A stretch of DNA of 64,000 nucleotides from Durusdinium trenchii (Eukaryota; Sar; Dinophyceae; Suessiales; Symbiodiniaceae): the NCBI GenBank assembly GCA_963970005.1, contig CAXAMN010003858.1, forward strand, positions 47,297 through 111,296, in the 5' to 3' direction. The notes beneath the pieces are model-generated. The model ran no database searches. It worked only from the letters and a program-made list of their open reading frames with translations, and was not told the origin of the DNA. The translations under genes were made by a program, and so were the position numbers. Positions 51,520 to 62,529 of the stretch are shown here, in pieces. Positions within the stretch are counted from its first letter, which is position 1. Each line of letters starts with the position of its first letter.

Positions 51520-51700
51520 GCAAATGATCAGTGCGAGCGCTTCTTCAAGGAAGCTCCCTCCGCCCTCAGGCGGGGGGAGCTTCCTTGCGGAAGGGTGAGC
51601 TGTCCTGCGTCCAGTAGGCAGTAGCTTCCTATTGCTTGTAGCTTACCTCCTTACTTAAATTAAGTAGGTGCCTACTGAATTATATAGGTAGGAGGGCGGG
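51520..51700. mobile_element. Hairpin-rich element related to the CCCH intron insert
   Basis: Contains GTGCGAGCGCTTCTTCAAGG, an inverted repeat GGAAGCTCCCTCCGCC / GGCGGGGGGAGCTTCC (one mismatch, loop CTCA) and a near-palindrome AATTAAGTAGG-TG-CCTACTGAATT at 51658-51681. These echo GCGCTCGCAC, CTTCTTCAAGGAAGC and the AAGTAGGC palindrome of 49.8-50.05 kb. Confidence 0.4.
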
Positions 51701-51704
51701 CCAC

Positions 51705-53860
51705 TGGCTCTAAAAGATTTGTCTTGTGTCTCAAGCTTTTGAGTTTGAAGTGCTTCGAGCAGTTTTACTAGGAAATCCCTGTTTTGATGTGCTTGTTCGC
51801 TAAATATGCCGGTTATCAGGTGCTGCTTCCGGGGGTGGTGCCTACCACACCGCAGGGTTTTAGTAGAACGTGATCAGACATTTTTTCACGTTTGCCGTAG
51901 CCGAATCACAGCGGCTATATATAGTTGCCAGTACCATAGTACCACCCGACTCTTTCATCTATGCACTGCAGTTGAGGGAGAGAGTCGCGCATCAACCTGT
52001 CTCCACAGAGTTGGAGAACCTCGAAAGAAGCCAGACTAAGACCCCAACATCAGATAATGCTTCTGATCCCACCAATACGTACCAATGTGACTTTCATCAT
52101 TGGCGTTAACAACACCCAAATCATCCTACCACTCGCCAACTATCTCTCCAATTCGTAGTGGCTAGTTGCACGAAGCGAAGGTGTCAAGCTCATTTTTCCA
52201 TACTTCAGTCAAGTTATGCTCAACCACACTCTTTCACTGATGGAATGCCGGGCGGATTGCAAGAGCATGACCAAACATGACTCTTACCTTTGCCACTTAG
52301 ATAAGAGTTGTCCTGGACAAGCTGACCTTGACCTAGGCCCACCACCATTAAGACCACATCAACAACACTTGCGTCTTTGCGCACACCTCCTCAAGATTGT
52401 CGCGCATGTCTGAAGGTTGGGATGTGAGGCACTGTGAGCATTTACTCAAGTAAAATGGGGCTGGGACTTAAATCTAATAAGGCACAGTTTCAGCCGACAA
52501 ACGAGAACACCCACACTCACCACAGAGCAGCAACGAGAATCCAGGGAAACAACAACAGCAACAACAACAACAACAACAAACCAGACTAATGTCCTCACAC
52601 ACACAAGATGGGTTGAGACAAATCACAGGTCCATTCTGGACAGAGGGAGATGGATCTCAACCAGAACCCTCAGACCTACCTGATAAACGAGATCCAGTTT
52701 TGGCATAGACGAGAGAGTGAGAATAGCACAGCAAGAAGAGGGGCTTTATGGTGGACATTTGCAACTTGCATCAACGTGCTTTTCTCTATGTGGAGGAGAA
52801 TAAGAGCAGTAGCCATTCACTCAAGCCAGGAAGGGAAAGGGAAGCCCAAGCAATCATGTGCATGTGCTAAATGCCCTGATGCAAAATCTAGGTGGACCAC
52901 CAAAATGCTCTTGAGCAACAACAGGATCAATGTGACCCACATGCTTCGCATGCCAGTTCTGTAGATGTCACAAGTACACTAGAATGTCTGAAGTTCTTCA
53001 TTTTCAGCTGGCGTCACTAGCATTATGTGCTCTTCTCCCACCCTTTTACAGATTATGTCGCAAGTGTTGCAAATGAACACATATCTATTCAATAGGATCT
53101 GTCCGACCTCAATGTCGGACTTGAACCCGCCCTCATTTCGCAACTATTGCACTTTGAACCCCAAATCCTTGAGACGAAGCCGAGGCCGGGCAGATAATCC
53201 GTGCGGCTTGGGCGTTTGTAAAGGAACATGGAGGCTCTGTACTGAGAAGAGTCTTTTGTTCCTCTTCAGCGCTTGACATGCATCTGAGTTGAGGTTTGAG
53301 GAGCCTCTTGGGAGCGAGGGGGTTTGGGAGCTCGATGTGAGTGTTTCACCTGCCGAATGAAAACGATTGAATACACCAGACTTGTGTCTTTATCTCTAAG
53401 TTTGTTGTTTTGGCAGGCTCATTTGGCAACATTTGTGTCACCTCTGGAGATTGTGCATTAACTGTGCTCAGCACAAGCGTTGAGACGAACAAGCGTCCTG
53501 CGCTCCGAGAAAGGATGCGGGGGCAGGGAACACCATGGCACTTTGTTTCCATTCAGATAAATCAATCAAGAATACAAAGGAAGATGAGTTGCTGAAGAGT
53601 TGTTGGAGTGTGAAAAGTTGGCACATGGACACTTGCTCAAGCACCACAGACGGCTGTGTAGCTACCAGAGCTCCAACGGCCATGTCTTTGTCTTCTGGAC
53701 AAGTGCTGGCTACACGCAGCGCTAAGCAGTTTGCAGGCTTGGCCATCACAGTTCCTGAGGAAGAACCCGTGACTTGTCCGAATTACCAAACGCCTCAGGG
53801 TCAAAGATGGGGAGAGCATTGGAATTGAAAGGCCACGTTTCTGGTCCAAAAATGGAAGTT
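51705..53860. other. No assigned gene between the CCCH paralogs
   Basis: ORFs of up to 104 codons on plus (52650-52964) and 110 on minus (53637-53969) lack motifs. GSFGNICVTSGDCALTVLST (53415-53475) follows GGCAG|G and may be an exon. Some upstream exons of paralog B could lie here. Confidence 0.3.
52540..52578. repeat. (CAA)n microsatellite
   Basis: CAACAACAGCAACAACAACA-type run. Confidence 0.9.
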
Positions 53861-53867
53861 TCAGAAC

Positions 53868-54638
53868 ATGCTGTGCGTGTTGAGTGGCTTTGAAAATCGC
53901 TCTGCCCGTTTCAAGGACTTGAATCTCTACCCGCCGGAGGCTGTTCAAGTTCGCAATACCTTCATTCATGTGGCAAGTCCACTTTCCGAGGATGTCTTGA
54001 GCTCGCGGCCAGCAGTTTCATGTCCAGCTTCGCAGATTGGGGTACTTCAAAAGGCATTTCACGATATTCAAGAAATTCAAAACTATCAGAAGGACTTTCA
54101 AAAAGAAATCCAGGAAGACCCTGTGCAGTCAAAGCGAGAGCTTCCATCAAAGCCAGTGATTTGTCTTGAAGATGCCCTCTTTGATCCCAGAGCTCTTGCA
54201 GACCATGCTCAGAATGTCGACCGATGGTCGTATGTGGATCAGCCTTATGTGGAACCGCCATATGTGGATCAGCCACCTTATGTGGTGGAGCAGCCACCCT
54301 ATGTGGAGCAGCCACCCTATGTGGAGCAGCCACCCTATGTGGAGCAGCCACCTTATGTGGAGCAGCCACCATATGTGGACCAGCCTTGTTATGGCGGGGC
54401 GCCTTGCGAGCCTGCGGTTCCGACTGTTCCAGCTCCATTTGAGCCAGCACCAGGATCAGCAGAGCTTCCGAGCATAGGCTCGAGGGGACACTACAGCGGT
54501 GATTGCAAGCCATGCTCTTTCCTGTATGCCAAGGGATGCAACAACGGTGCAATGTGCTTGTTCTGCCACTTGTGCGATCGAAGTGAAAAGAAAAGGCGAC
54601 AGAAGGCCAAAAGGGCTGCTCTCAAAGGCGGAGCTTGA
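53868..54638 (+). CDS. CCCH zinc-finger protein, paralog B
   Basis: 256-codon uninterrupted ORF. Order: YPPEAVQVRNTFIHVASP near residues 24-41, a helical segment (HDIQEIQNYQKDFQKEIQED), KPVICLEDALFDP near 95-107, a tandem 7-residue repeat PPYVEQP (about six copies, residues 126-166), then APFEPAPGSAELPSIGSRGH and the finger CSFLYAKGCNNGAMCLFCH (C-x7-C-x5-C-x3-H) followed by a basic tail DRSEKKRRQKAKRAALKGG. Same family and order as paralog A, 3.7 kb upstream on the same strand, so a tandem duplication. The ATG used is the first in the ORF; the real start may be in an upstream exon, since the homologous part begins at FKDLNLYPPEA. Likely an RNA-binding regulator. Confidence 0.75.
   Translation: MLCVLSGFENRSARFKDLNLYPPEAVQVRNTFIHVASPLSEDVLSSRPAVSCPASQIGVLQKAFHDIQEIQNYQKDFQKEIQEDPVQSKRELPSKPVICLEDALFDPRALADHAQNVDRWSYVDQPYVEPPYVDQPPYVVEQPPYVEQPPYVEQPPYVEQPPYVEQPPYVDQPCYGGAPCEPAVPTVPAPFEPAPGSAELPSIGSRGHYSGDCKPCSFLYAKGCNNGAMCLFCHLCDRSEKKRRQKAKRAALKGGA
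54226..54390. repeat. 21-bp in-frame coding repeat (PPYVEQP)
   Basis: CCACCCTATGTGGAGCAG is repeated five times almost without change, flanked by diverged units with GATCAG/GACCAG. Length is a multiple of three, so the frame is kept. Confidence 0.9.
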
Positions 54639-54639
54639 G

Positions 54640-56185
54640 AAAAGCGAAAAGGAACAGACATGGCAGTTCAAGGCAAGAGTTCTTGAGAGTGTCATTGAGA
54701 GTCCTTGTGACTTGTGCCCAAAAATGAAGTTGCACGTGATTCCTGGCTGAGAGGTTGTATTGTACGAAGTCACTAGACCTCGTGGCAAGGGAAGTGGTCA
54801 CCAAACAGTGTATGCATGCGCTCGGTTCTTAGATCGACTCCAGCTTTGAGCTTGCCATCGCCCATCGCTGGCAAGACCATCACGGAATTCATTCATAAGA
54901 TCTTTTGCTGCCGCACACAATGTACATCAGCTTTGTGGACTTAAGATATTTTCATTGCCGACCAAGTCACAGAGCTGCTGAGTTGAAAGCAGATGTCTCA
55001 GGGAAGCTTGCACCAATGCCCTGCACCTGTACAGGCCTCACCCTGGGCAAGTATTTTGTGAGGTACTCGCTGCTAATTCTCAGCTGCACCTGTGCACATA
55101 CCTGGCCTTAAGTGTCAGAGCTTTTCGACTTCACTCCAATGCTGAGAGACAAATGAGAGCAAGTTCATTCATTTTCAAGGCGTTGTGTGGCAAAAACTAG
55201 GGGGACCCAGGAACCACAGGTTTTGACAACCTTGTCTTCTACTTCTACTTGTGGGATTACCTTGTCTTCCACCTGCTTTCATTGCATTGCTGAACAGCCT
55301 CAGAGAGTTTATCCTGGGCTCGCCGCTTGTTGCGTCGAGTGTCCAACACACACACACAGGACGCGGAGAGTGTGAAGGAAGTGTGTGGCTTTCTGACTCT
55401 TTCGTTGTCATACAACGGAATGTGCATTGCATTTTGTTATTGTTGTTATTATTGTTTATCGTTTTTCAATGGGCAACATGTGCATGGATTGTTCACAGAA
55501 GTATGCTCGAACAATATAGTCAGAGTTTGAAGGCGCAGCCGCAGCCCCTTATCTTGAGACAGGTCGGATCCTGCCCAATTTTTTTATCCTTCAGAGAGAC
55601 ATTCACGAGCAGGACGCCCCTTGAGCACCCAACTTGCCCTTCTGATCCATCAGCGATCAGCTTGTCCGAATCCAAAGGCCCATAGCTTCGAACATTGTTT
55701 TGGAGTCAGGCTTGGAAACCAGAGGTAGTCATTACTCCACAAGGTTTAGACCTTTCGAGGAAGATGCCAGGAACTGGCCTGTAGTTGGGAGGGAGCTAAG
55801 GATTTGGCGTACCAATATCCCACAACCAAAGGGGAGTCAAAAACTGCAGCGCCTGTAAGGGGCTGTGTGTTGGAGTGTTTTGTTGAAGCAGTGTTTTGAT
55901 TTGGGATCGGCTGATTTTCCCACGTTGTGATTTATTTTTGATTTAGGTGTTTCGTGACAGTTTTGAACACTTTTGGTGGATATGATATAGAGTGTTTTTC
56001 CGCTCACAAAGTTTCAGAGGAATTCGCGTCTCATGTTGGGTGTGCATCAGGTACCCCGGAGTGGACTGCTCATTGTCAATGAGAAACATTTAGAACTTCA
56101 AAGTACCATGTGAAACCACAGGCTTTCCAATCTGAAATAGTGACTCTTCTTCCTTCCTGGACCCCGAAGCTCAGAACCTAGCCCT
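54640..56185. other. No assigned gene
   Basis: Nothing beyond short ORFs; the 3' flank of CCCH paralog B and AT-rich DNA at 55430-55470. Confidence 0.35.
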
Positions 56186-56189
56186 GGCG

Positions 56190-56390
56190 TTCCGTTTGAA
56201 CGGATTCTTCTTACCGCAAGCACATAGCACTGGCATAGCGCATGAAACGATTGTTCTCAATACAAGCATAGCACAGGCGTAGCGCGTGAAAGGATTCTTA
56301 CGCAAGATCAGGGCTGGTATAGCGCATGAAACAACTATTCTTAACACAAGCATAGCACTGCCCTGCCGTAGCGGTAGCGTGTGAAACGAT
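56190..56390. repeat. ~55-bp degenerate repeat
   Basis: GCATAGC(A/G)C, GGCGTAGCGC-like, ATGAAACGATT and TTCT(C/T)A(A/C)(T/C)ACAAG words recur four times. Confidence 0.7.
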
Positions 56391-56394
56391 TGGT

Positions 56395-57025
56395 ATTACC
56401 CCCGCACCCCCTCTCCCCGACCCGAACCCACCCAACTTGCACCACCACACGAGCTGCAAGCAAAATTACCAGGAAAGCAAAAACCTCACAACGCATGGCC
56501 CCTTAGGGCGCTGCTACCAAAAACTGAGAAGGTCTGAACGCGTTTGAACTCTCTGCCACAAACAGCTGCAAGCAAGTTCACGACTGTCTTGCACCCCCGA
56601 ACACTTAGATCTGCTTGCAGGCCTAACAACATTTGTACGGAATCCTGCCAGCTAAGCCAGCAAACCCGAGGCGGAATCCCCTTGGTGCAGGGGTCAGACG
56701 AGTTCAAACAAGTATATAACTTGCTTTTGCTTTTGACTTTGAGGCTGAAGGGGTTGTATTGCAGGAAACATGAGAAAGAGACAGAGGTAGACACGTGTTC
56801 GGAGCGGGAAGGACCATGGCGCCCAATTCGGTCCGCTACGAGGGCGAGGCCTAAGCCAAACTGGATTGCAGACTTTATTGTTGCTTTATGGCCGGCCACT
56901 TCTTCCGACAACCTTTGATTCGGAGTGTGCCAGCAAGGCAGACTTCTATGCAAGGACTTTTTGTTCAATGCATTTATATACATTTTTATACAAAGAAGGT
57001 GCCTTTAGCATGATATATATATATT
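56395..57025. other. No assigned gene
   Basis: Overlapping 124-codon plus and 165-codon minus ORFs at 56486-56983 have no motif. (TA)n at 57011-57023. Confidence 0.35.
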
Positions 57026-57029
57026 TACC

Positions 57030-57270
57030 AGGCTACCGCCTGCAGCCGCCGACCCCCAAGGGATAGAACCTTAGCGCTAGCCTTGCTCTATGTTAGCCTT
57101 AGCCTTAAGCCTTAGCCTTAAGAGTGCAGACCCAACCCAGCACCACCAAAGCAGGTACCCAAAAAGTCGACTTTTTGGGTACCTCCCAGATTTACCATCG
57201 GACGTCAGCTCTTGCATGAACCCCGATCATTGCCCAAGAATTTAGACCCAACCCTTCACCACCAAAGCAG
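57030..57270 (+). repeat. Inverted-repeat arm A
   Basis: Starts AGGCTACCGCCTGCAGCCGC and runs through CCTTAG repeats, AGACCCAACCCAGCACCACC, a palindrome and GATCATTGCCCAAGAA to CACCACCAAAGCAGG. The reverse complement, nearly identical, is at 63231-63470 (arm B), 6.2 kb away. Confidence 0.85.
57153..57184. repeat. Palindrome P1 (GGTACCCAAAAAGTC + complement)
   Basis: Perfect 32-bp palindrome including one base either side of the 30-bp core; centre GTCGAC. Copies P2 (57269-57300, one mismatch), P3 (63311-63342), P4 (63612-63643) and P5 (63869-63900). Confidence 0.95.
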
Positions 57271-57300
57271 GCACCCAAAAAGTCGACTTTTTGGGTACCT
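57269..57300. repeat. Palindrome P2 (one mismatch)
   Basis: Left arm has GGCACCC instead of GGTACCC. Followed at 57343-57356 by a half copy, AGGTACCCAAAAAG running into unrelated ACAAAGCC. Confidence 0.95.
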
Positions 57301-57639
57301 CCCAGGTTTACCAATTTAGACCCAACCCAGCACCACCAAAGCAGGTACCCAAAAAGACAAAGCCTAGAGCACTCCTAGGAAAATGCCAGAAAAGCCTTTG
57401 AAAATCTCATAAGCCAACAGAAAGCGTGACAAAATCTACGAAAAAGCAAGGGCATTGGCCGGGACCATGCCGCGACCAGCCCGGGATTCGAGCCCAGGAC
57501 CATTTTGGACCGTGCTTATTTTCCCGCGCGGGTCGAGAGGGTGCCCCAAGATGTAAATCAATTGGGGTGGCAGATTCTTGGACAATCCGGGTCGCTTTCC
57601 TGGCAGGATTTCGTCACTGCAACAAGGGTCCGGAGGGGT

Positions 57640-57735
57640 AGGGGAGGTAAGGTCTAGGTCTAGGTCTAAGGCTAAGGACTAGGTCTAAGGTCTAAGGCTA
57701 AGGCTAAGGCTAAGGCTTAAGGCTAAGGCTAACAT
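57640..57735. repeat. TAAGGC / TAGGTC hexamer array
   Basis: GGTCTA units give way to GGCTAA units. Same hexamers, inverted or direct, in arms A, B and C. Confidence 0.9.
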
Positions 57736-57769
57736 CGACAGTCACGCCTCACCCCACGGTGTGGGGTCG

Positions 57770-57960
57770 GCGGATATATTTAAGGGCTTACGCCCGACAG
57801 CCGGCCAGGGGCCCAAGCAAAGGGGAGTGTTGTTGTTGTGGTTGTTGTTGTCGTTGTGGTTGTGGTGGTGGTTGTGGTTGTTGTTGTGGTTGGGGCGGTT
57901 GTTGTTGTGGTTGTTGTTGTTGTTGTTGTTGTTGTGGTGGCTTTGTCGGCCCAGCTGGGG
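57770..57960. repeat. Fold-back-family end plus (GTT/GTG)n
   Basis: TTTAAGGGCTTACGCCCGAC, AGCCGGCCAGGGGCC matches the end of the 34.8-35.6 kb composite; a GTT/GTG trinucleotide tract follows (57828-57945), then satellite-type CATGTTGGCCCATCTTGGGG at 57998. Confidence 0.75.
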
Positions 57961-58018
57961 TCGATGTTGGTGGATCTTTGCCATCCCATCTCGTCGCCAT
58001 GTTGGCCCATCTTGGGGG

Positions 58019-58300
58019 CGGTGGGGCTTAGCCCAAGCGGGTCCGACTCAAAACGGCCGGAGGCACGTAGGCGGTAGACAAGTGGGGTCGGAGTTGCTAG
58101 CAAGCCGTCTGCAACAGGGCAAAAGACCAAACGCCTAATAGCATGAAGATAGACAGTACGTCATATCAATGGGATGCAACGTGGTCGTGATAGGGACGGA
58201 CCACCCGGAGCTTCGCTCATGGGTCCGTTGGGGCTTAGTCCAAGCGGGTCCAACGCCAAACGGCCGAAGGTAAGTAGGCGGTAGACAAATGTGGTCGGTA
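58019..58300. repeat. ~75-bp direct repeat pair
   Basis: GGGGCTTAG(C/T)CCAAGCGGG through ACGTAGGCGGTAGACAA-like at 58021-58095 and again at 58229-58300. Confidence 0.8.
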
Positions 58301-58304
58301 GGAG

Positions 58305-58920
58305 GAGCGATGAAGCGTCAAGTACGCATAGAAGACAGAACGCAAAGGAGGAAGCAGAGGCGCGTCGTCTGCAAAGTGACCACATTTCCTAAACGCGGAG
58401 TGCGTCAGAGAGCCGTGTCTGACCGGTTGAGGGCACCTGTCAGGGATTGTCAGGGAGCTTTCGTTCGGACACGTTGGTGTAGAGGGTTTTAACGTAAACT
58501 TGTCAAAAAGCCTTTGTCTCACACGGTGGGAGCCACGGGCGTGCACCGAAAGTGGACCAGGTGAATGCACGTGTCAGGGAGCTTTCGATCGGTAAACTTC
58601 ATGGCAACCAGCAGCCCGCAACGGGTGGGCGCAAGTGTTTGGTCCTGGCCGCAGAGGACACCCAGGGGCGGGATATCCCACCAAAGCACCAACTACATTT
58701 CAACTAGGTTGGAGCCAGTGGCGAGTCCAGTGTCGTTTTGCGTCGTCAGTGCAACTCTCTGAAGAAAAGAGGCCCCATGCCATACATCTGCCATCGCAGA
58801 GTGTTGGCCTTGCCTGCAACACCTCCTCTCCAGTGTCTCGATACCATCCTTGCAACACGCGTGTTTTGTGACACATCCGGTCCCCTGTGCAGCGCAGTCG
58901 TTTCGAAACTCCTCTAGATT
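58305..58920. other. No recognised gene
   Basis: GTCAGGGAGCTTTCG occurs at 58450 and 58573; ORFs are unconvincing. Confidence 0.35.
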
Positions 58921-58926
58921 CCGCAC

Positions 58927-59220
58927 ATGTCACAGCAGCTCGACAGAGAAAAAAATAGAAGCATAGGTAAGCTTGCTCGCCTCCGACGGGTCTTGAGTGA
59001 CGAGGGCATTTTCGACACGCGTGTCGTATTTTGTGCGGTGAGCTTGCTCGCCTTGAGAGAGTCAACGCCCATGTACCAGCACATGACTGACGTCGAAACG
59101 GAGACTTGTTCAAAGAGAGGTGAGCTAGGTCGCCTCAGAAGGGTCACGAGTGACGCGGCCATTGTTTGCCTGCTTGGCGTATTTTTCACGCCCCTAATAT
59201 ACTCGACTGCGTGGGCGTGA
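58927..59220 (+). pseudogene. ORF made of a repeated module, unknown
   Basis: 97 codons. GKLARLRRVLSDEGIF, then LLALRESTPMYQHMTDVETE and RGELGRLRRVTSDAA. Similar pieces (GELARLRRV-like, STPMYQHMTEFE) are encoded in the two tandem units at 61.0-62.0 kb, so this is an older copy of that repeat. GTGAGCTTGCTCGCC recurs at each module start. Confidence 0.3.
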
Positions 59221-59284
59221 AGATCCGCGGCTGAGAGCGCAAGGCCAGGAACAAACGTCGAACCGGCGGGACGCTTCTGGCAGG

Positions 59285-59953
59285 TTGTCTAACATAGGGA
59301 AAGTCTTTTTTTGTTCCCTCCGTCGGCGTGTACTAGGAAGTCCGGCACTCCCAAGCACGAGTGTTCCACGCACAGACAACACGTGTGCAAAGAAACCTGT
59401 GGGTCCGTCGTCCGGCCCAGACGCAGTGTGTCCGCAGTGCAAGCCGAACAAGTTGTGCCCTCAGTGCAAGACGCCCATGCCTGTCAGAGCAAAACTCGAC
59501 TCGTGGTGCCAAGCTTGTGCCTATCCGCCATGCGCCAGCGGCTGCGGCGCGCCGCGCCCACGTACCCATCCGGTGGAATACCACGCCAAAACATTACCCA
59601 CATGGACTTGCCCAGCCTGCGTCGCCGCAGCGCAGCAGATGGCCCCCCCAAAAAAAGATCCAGAACGGCAAAGCCCGTGTCCTGCACCGACACTTCCACA
59701 CAGGAGCCAGACTTGCCACCTCTACCACCACCAGCCAGTCCACCACCGGACACACCTGCTGCAAATCCACACCTGGCTCCAACCAACCGCCGACAGAAAA
59801 AAGCCCGGACGAAAGATTAAGCAACCCGATCAGTCGACTCATCGCACACTTCCAGCAAACCTTACCATCCAGCCTAGCCCCTCTCAACTAGAACCGATAG
59901 TGCAGGCCTCCCGGCCAAAGCGCCACACCTGTAAGTGCCAGACCTTCAAATGA
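59285..59953 (+). pseudogene. Cys-rich zinc-binding protein, frame-broken
   Basis: 222-codon ORF. Residues 48-105 hold six C-x2-C-type pairs: CPQCKPNKLCPQCKTPM, WCQACAYPPCASGCGAPRP, and YHAKTLPTWTCPAC. I recognise this WC..CA.PPC..CGA..P..Y..K....W.C..C layout as a Cys-rich domain common in dinoflagellate proteins; it probably binds zinc, function unknown. After the last pair the natural reading leaves this frame at a C7-A7 run near 59643-59658 and continues in the next frame (PPKKRSRTAKPV, a possible nuclear signal, then PPLPPPASPPPDTP), and later in a third frame (SPDERLSNPISRLIAHFQQT). So the gene has at least two frameshifts. The last codons (LEPIVQASRPKRHTCKCQTF) lie in a repeat that is multiplied downstream. 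Confidence 0.5.
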
Positions 59954-60770
59954 GCCCGTGTAAACAGAAGCTAACCTCCGATTGTGCGCCAGGCTCGGGT
60001 CCGCCAGGGCTTCGCCCCCGCGCCGTCACGGGGTCCGGAGCTTAGCTCATGGGCCCACCCATGCCGACACGATACGGATGCCTGCCCCCTCTCAACTAGA
60101 ACCGATACTGCAAGCTTGCCGGCCAAAGCGCCTGACTTGTAAGTGCCAAACCTTCATATAAGGCTCGGGTCCGCCAGAGCTTCGCCCCGGCGCCGTCACG
60201 GGGGCCGGAGCTGAGCGAATTGGCGCACCCATGCCAACGCGATACGGATTCCTACCCCCTCTCAACTAGAACCGATACTGCAAGCTTGCCGGCCAAAGCG
60301 CCTGACTTGTAAGTGCCAAACCTTCATGTAAGCCCACTCAAACATAAGCTAATCCCCGATTATGCGCCAGGCTCGGGTCCGCCAGGGCTTAGCCCAGGCT
60401 CCTGCACGGGGTCCGGAGCTTAGCTCACGGGCGTGCCCACGCCAATAGGATACGGAGGCCTACCTCCTCATAACTAGAACCGATACTGCAAGCTTGCCTG
60501 CCAAAGCGCCTAACTTCTAAGTGCCAAGCCTTCATATAAGCCCACTCAAAAATAAGCTAATCCCCGATTATGCGCCAGGCTCGGGTCCGCCAGGGCTTCG
60601 CCCAGGCACCTTCACGGAGTCCGGAGCCTAGCTCATGGGCGCGCCCACGCTAAACTGAGACAGAGGCCTAGCCGATATCGCGCAAGCCTGCCTGCCGAAG
60701 CACCCGACCTGTCAGCGCCATGCCTTCACATCCGCCCACGTAAACACAAGCGAACCCTCGATTCTGGACC
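59870..60770 (+). repeat. ~170-215-bp tandem repeat of the Cys-rich gene tail
   Basis: Copies begin near 59877, 60088, 60258, 60462 and 60675 with CTCAACTAGAACCGATACTG, then GCCAAAGCGCC, GTAAGTGCCAAACCTTCAT, GGCTCGGGTCCGCCAG, CGTCACGG..GTCCGGAGC and GGGCGC.CCCA(T/C)GC. The first copy is the end of the Cys-rich ORF; the next two still encode QACRPKRLTCKCQTF. Confidence 0.85.
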
Positions 60771-60774
60771 AGTT

Positions 60775-61015
60775 GACTGCGCCTGTCAGGAAGGTTTCGA
60801 TCAGGCATGTCTAGACTTTGCCGTGTGTTTCGAACCAGTCAGAGAGCCCTGTCCCAACCAGTGGGGATTTTGAACGTAACTGACAGCACATATGGTCCAT
60901 GGCAGTCTGTCGTTGCTGCAGGCGGATCAGTGGGCGGAAAGCGCTTCAGAGCACCCACTCATATTTTAATGTCGCAGAGTCTCGTCGTACAGCAGGTTCT
61001 CTTTCATTGTCAGAC
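60775..61015. other. No recognised gene
   Basis: Lead-in to the 474-bp tandem duplication; one short ORF without motif. Confidence 0.3.
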
Positions 61016-61017
61016 TC

Positions 61018-61491
61018 TAAGCTGCAATGATGTAAGCCCTGGCCACGGGACTGGATGGAACAGTGGATTCTGATCGACCTATAGTGTTCTGTCAAACGCT
61101 CTATCCACACTCACACCTCCACCTGTCAGTCAAGAGTCAACACCCATGGACCAGCACATGCCTGAGTTCGAAAAAGAATAAGAGATTCCAACAAAGGTGA
61201 GCTTGCTCGCCTCCGCCGGGTCATGCGTGAGGAGGTCAGTGTCTACATGCGTGTCGTATTTTGTATGGTGAGCTTGCTCGCCTGGAAAGAGTCCACGCCC
61301 ATGTACCAGCACATGACTGACTGAGTTCGAAAAACAGTTCTGTTCAGAGAAAGGTGAGCTAGCAGACGGTCCGTACAGAAACACAACGCACAGCAGTCGA
61401 ACTCTTTCGTAGCTAAACCCCCTCCACCAACGGAGCATGGCGCAAGGTTTCTCATTGCCTGCCAGGCCACGCGTCGACGACGAGCACATCT
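61018..61491 (+). repeat. 474-bp tandem unit, copy 1
   Basis: From AAGCTGCAATGATGTAAG to the next AAGCTGCAACGATGTAAG. Internal words: GGACTGGATGGAACAGTGGA, GTCAACACCCATGGACCAGC, GTGAGCTTGCTCGCC twice, AGAAACACAACGCA. Confidence 0.85.
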
Positions 61492-61988
61492 CCAAGCTGC
61501 AACGATGTAAGTCCTGGCCAAGGGACTGGATGGAACAGTGGATTCTGATCGACCTATGGTGTTCTGTCAAACGCTCTATCCAAACTCACACCTCTACCTG
61601 TCAGTCAAGAGTCAACACCCATGGACCAGCGCATGCCTGAGTTCGAAACAGAAAAAGAAGTCCCAACAAAGGTGAGCTTGCTCGCCTCCGACGGGTCCTG
61701 AGTGAGCAGGTCAGTGTCTACATGCGTTTCGGGTCCTGAGTGAGGAGGTCAGTGTCTACATGCGTTTCGTATTTTGTACGGTGAGCTTGCTCGCCTGGAA
61801 AGAGTCAACGCCCATGGACCAGCACATGACTGAGTTCGAAAAAAAGTTCTGTCCAAAAAAAGGTGAGCTAGCCGACGGTCCGTATAGAAACACAACGCAA
61901 AGCCGTCGAACTCTTTCGTAACTAAACCCCCACCAAAAGAGCATGGCACAAGGTTACTCCTTGCCTGCCTGGCCAGGCGTCGACGACG
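61492..61988 (+). repeat. 474-bp tandem unit, copy 2
   Basis: Follows copy 1 directly with the same order; has an internal ~35-bp duplication (TGAG(C/G)AGGTCAGTGTCTAC twice near 61700-61760). Diverges after CGACGAGCACATC at about 61994. Confidence 0.85.
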
Positions 61989-62194
61989 AGCACATCCCCA
62001 TGCAGCCACCGACGCACCGCGCAGGTTGCCGTTACGGGTCGCCCGAGCTCCAATTCGGCGCTCCCAGCAGCACACTTGCCACACGCAAACCAAACCCGGC
62101 CAAGCCTCTGGCGCCCGGTGCTTCGTATGAGCCGGGTGGTCCGCAACGAGTCGGGGACACGGCATGACACAGGCACCACATAGCGGTGGTGGTT

Positions 62195-62495
62195 GAAAGT
62201 GAGCGTGGCGGCGTTGTTGTGTTGTGGTTGTTGTGCTTGTTGGTGTTGTTGTTGTGGTTGTGCTTGTGGTGGTTGTTCTTGTTGGTGTTGTCGTTGTTGT
62301 GGTTGTGGTTGTTGTGTGTGTTGTGGGTGGTGAGGTTCTCGAGGTTGTGGTTGTTCTTGTTGTCGTTGTTGTTGCTGATGTTGGGATGGTTGTTGTAATG
62401 TGGTTGTTGTGGTTGGTGGTGTTGTTGTTGTGGTTGTTGTTGTTGTTGTTGTTCTTGTTCTTGTCGTCGTTGTTGTTGATGATGTTGTTGTTGTG

Positions 62496-62529
<34 letters not shown>

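Noticed and set aside
57090..57735. TAAGGC/CCTTAG arrays as telomere repeats
   Set aside because: They are short, degenerate, present in both orientations inside the window and differ from TTTAGGG, the known dinoflagellate type.
61080..61920. GAGTTCGAAAA words as pol III B boxes
   Set aside because: They occur once per 474-bp repeat without an A box at proper distance or a terminator pattern.
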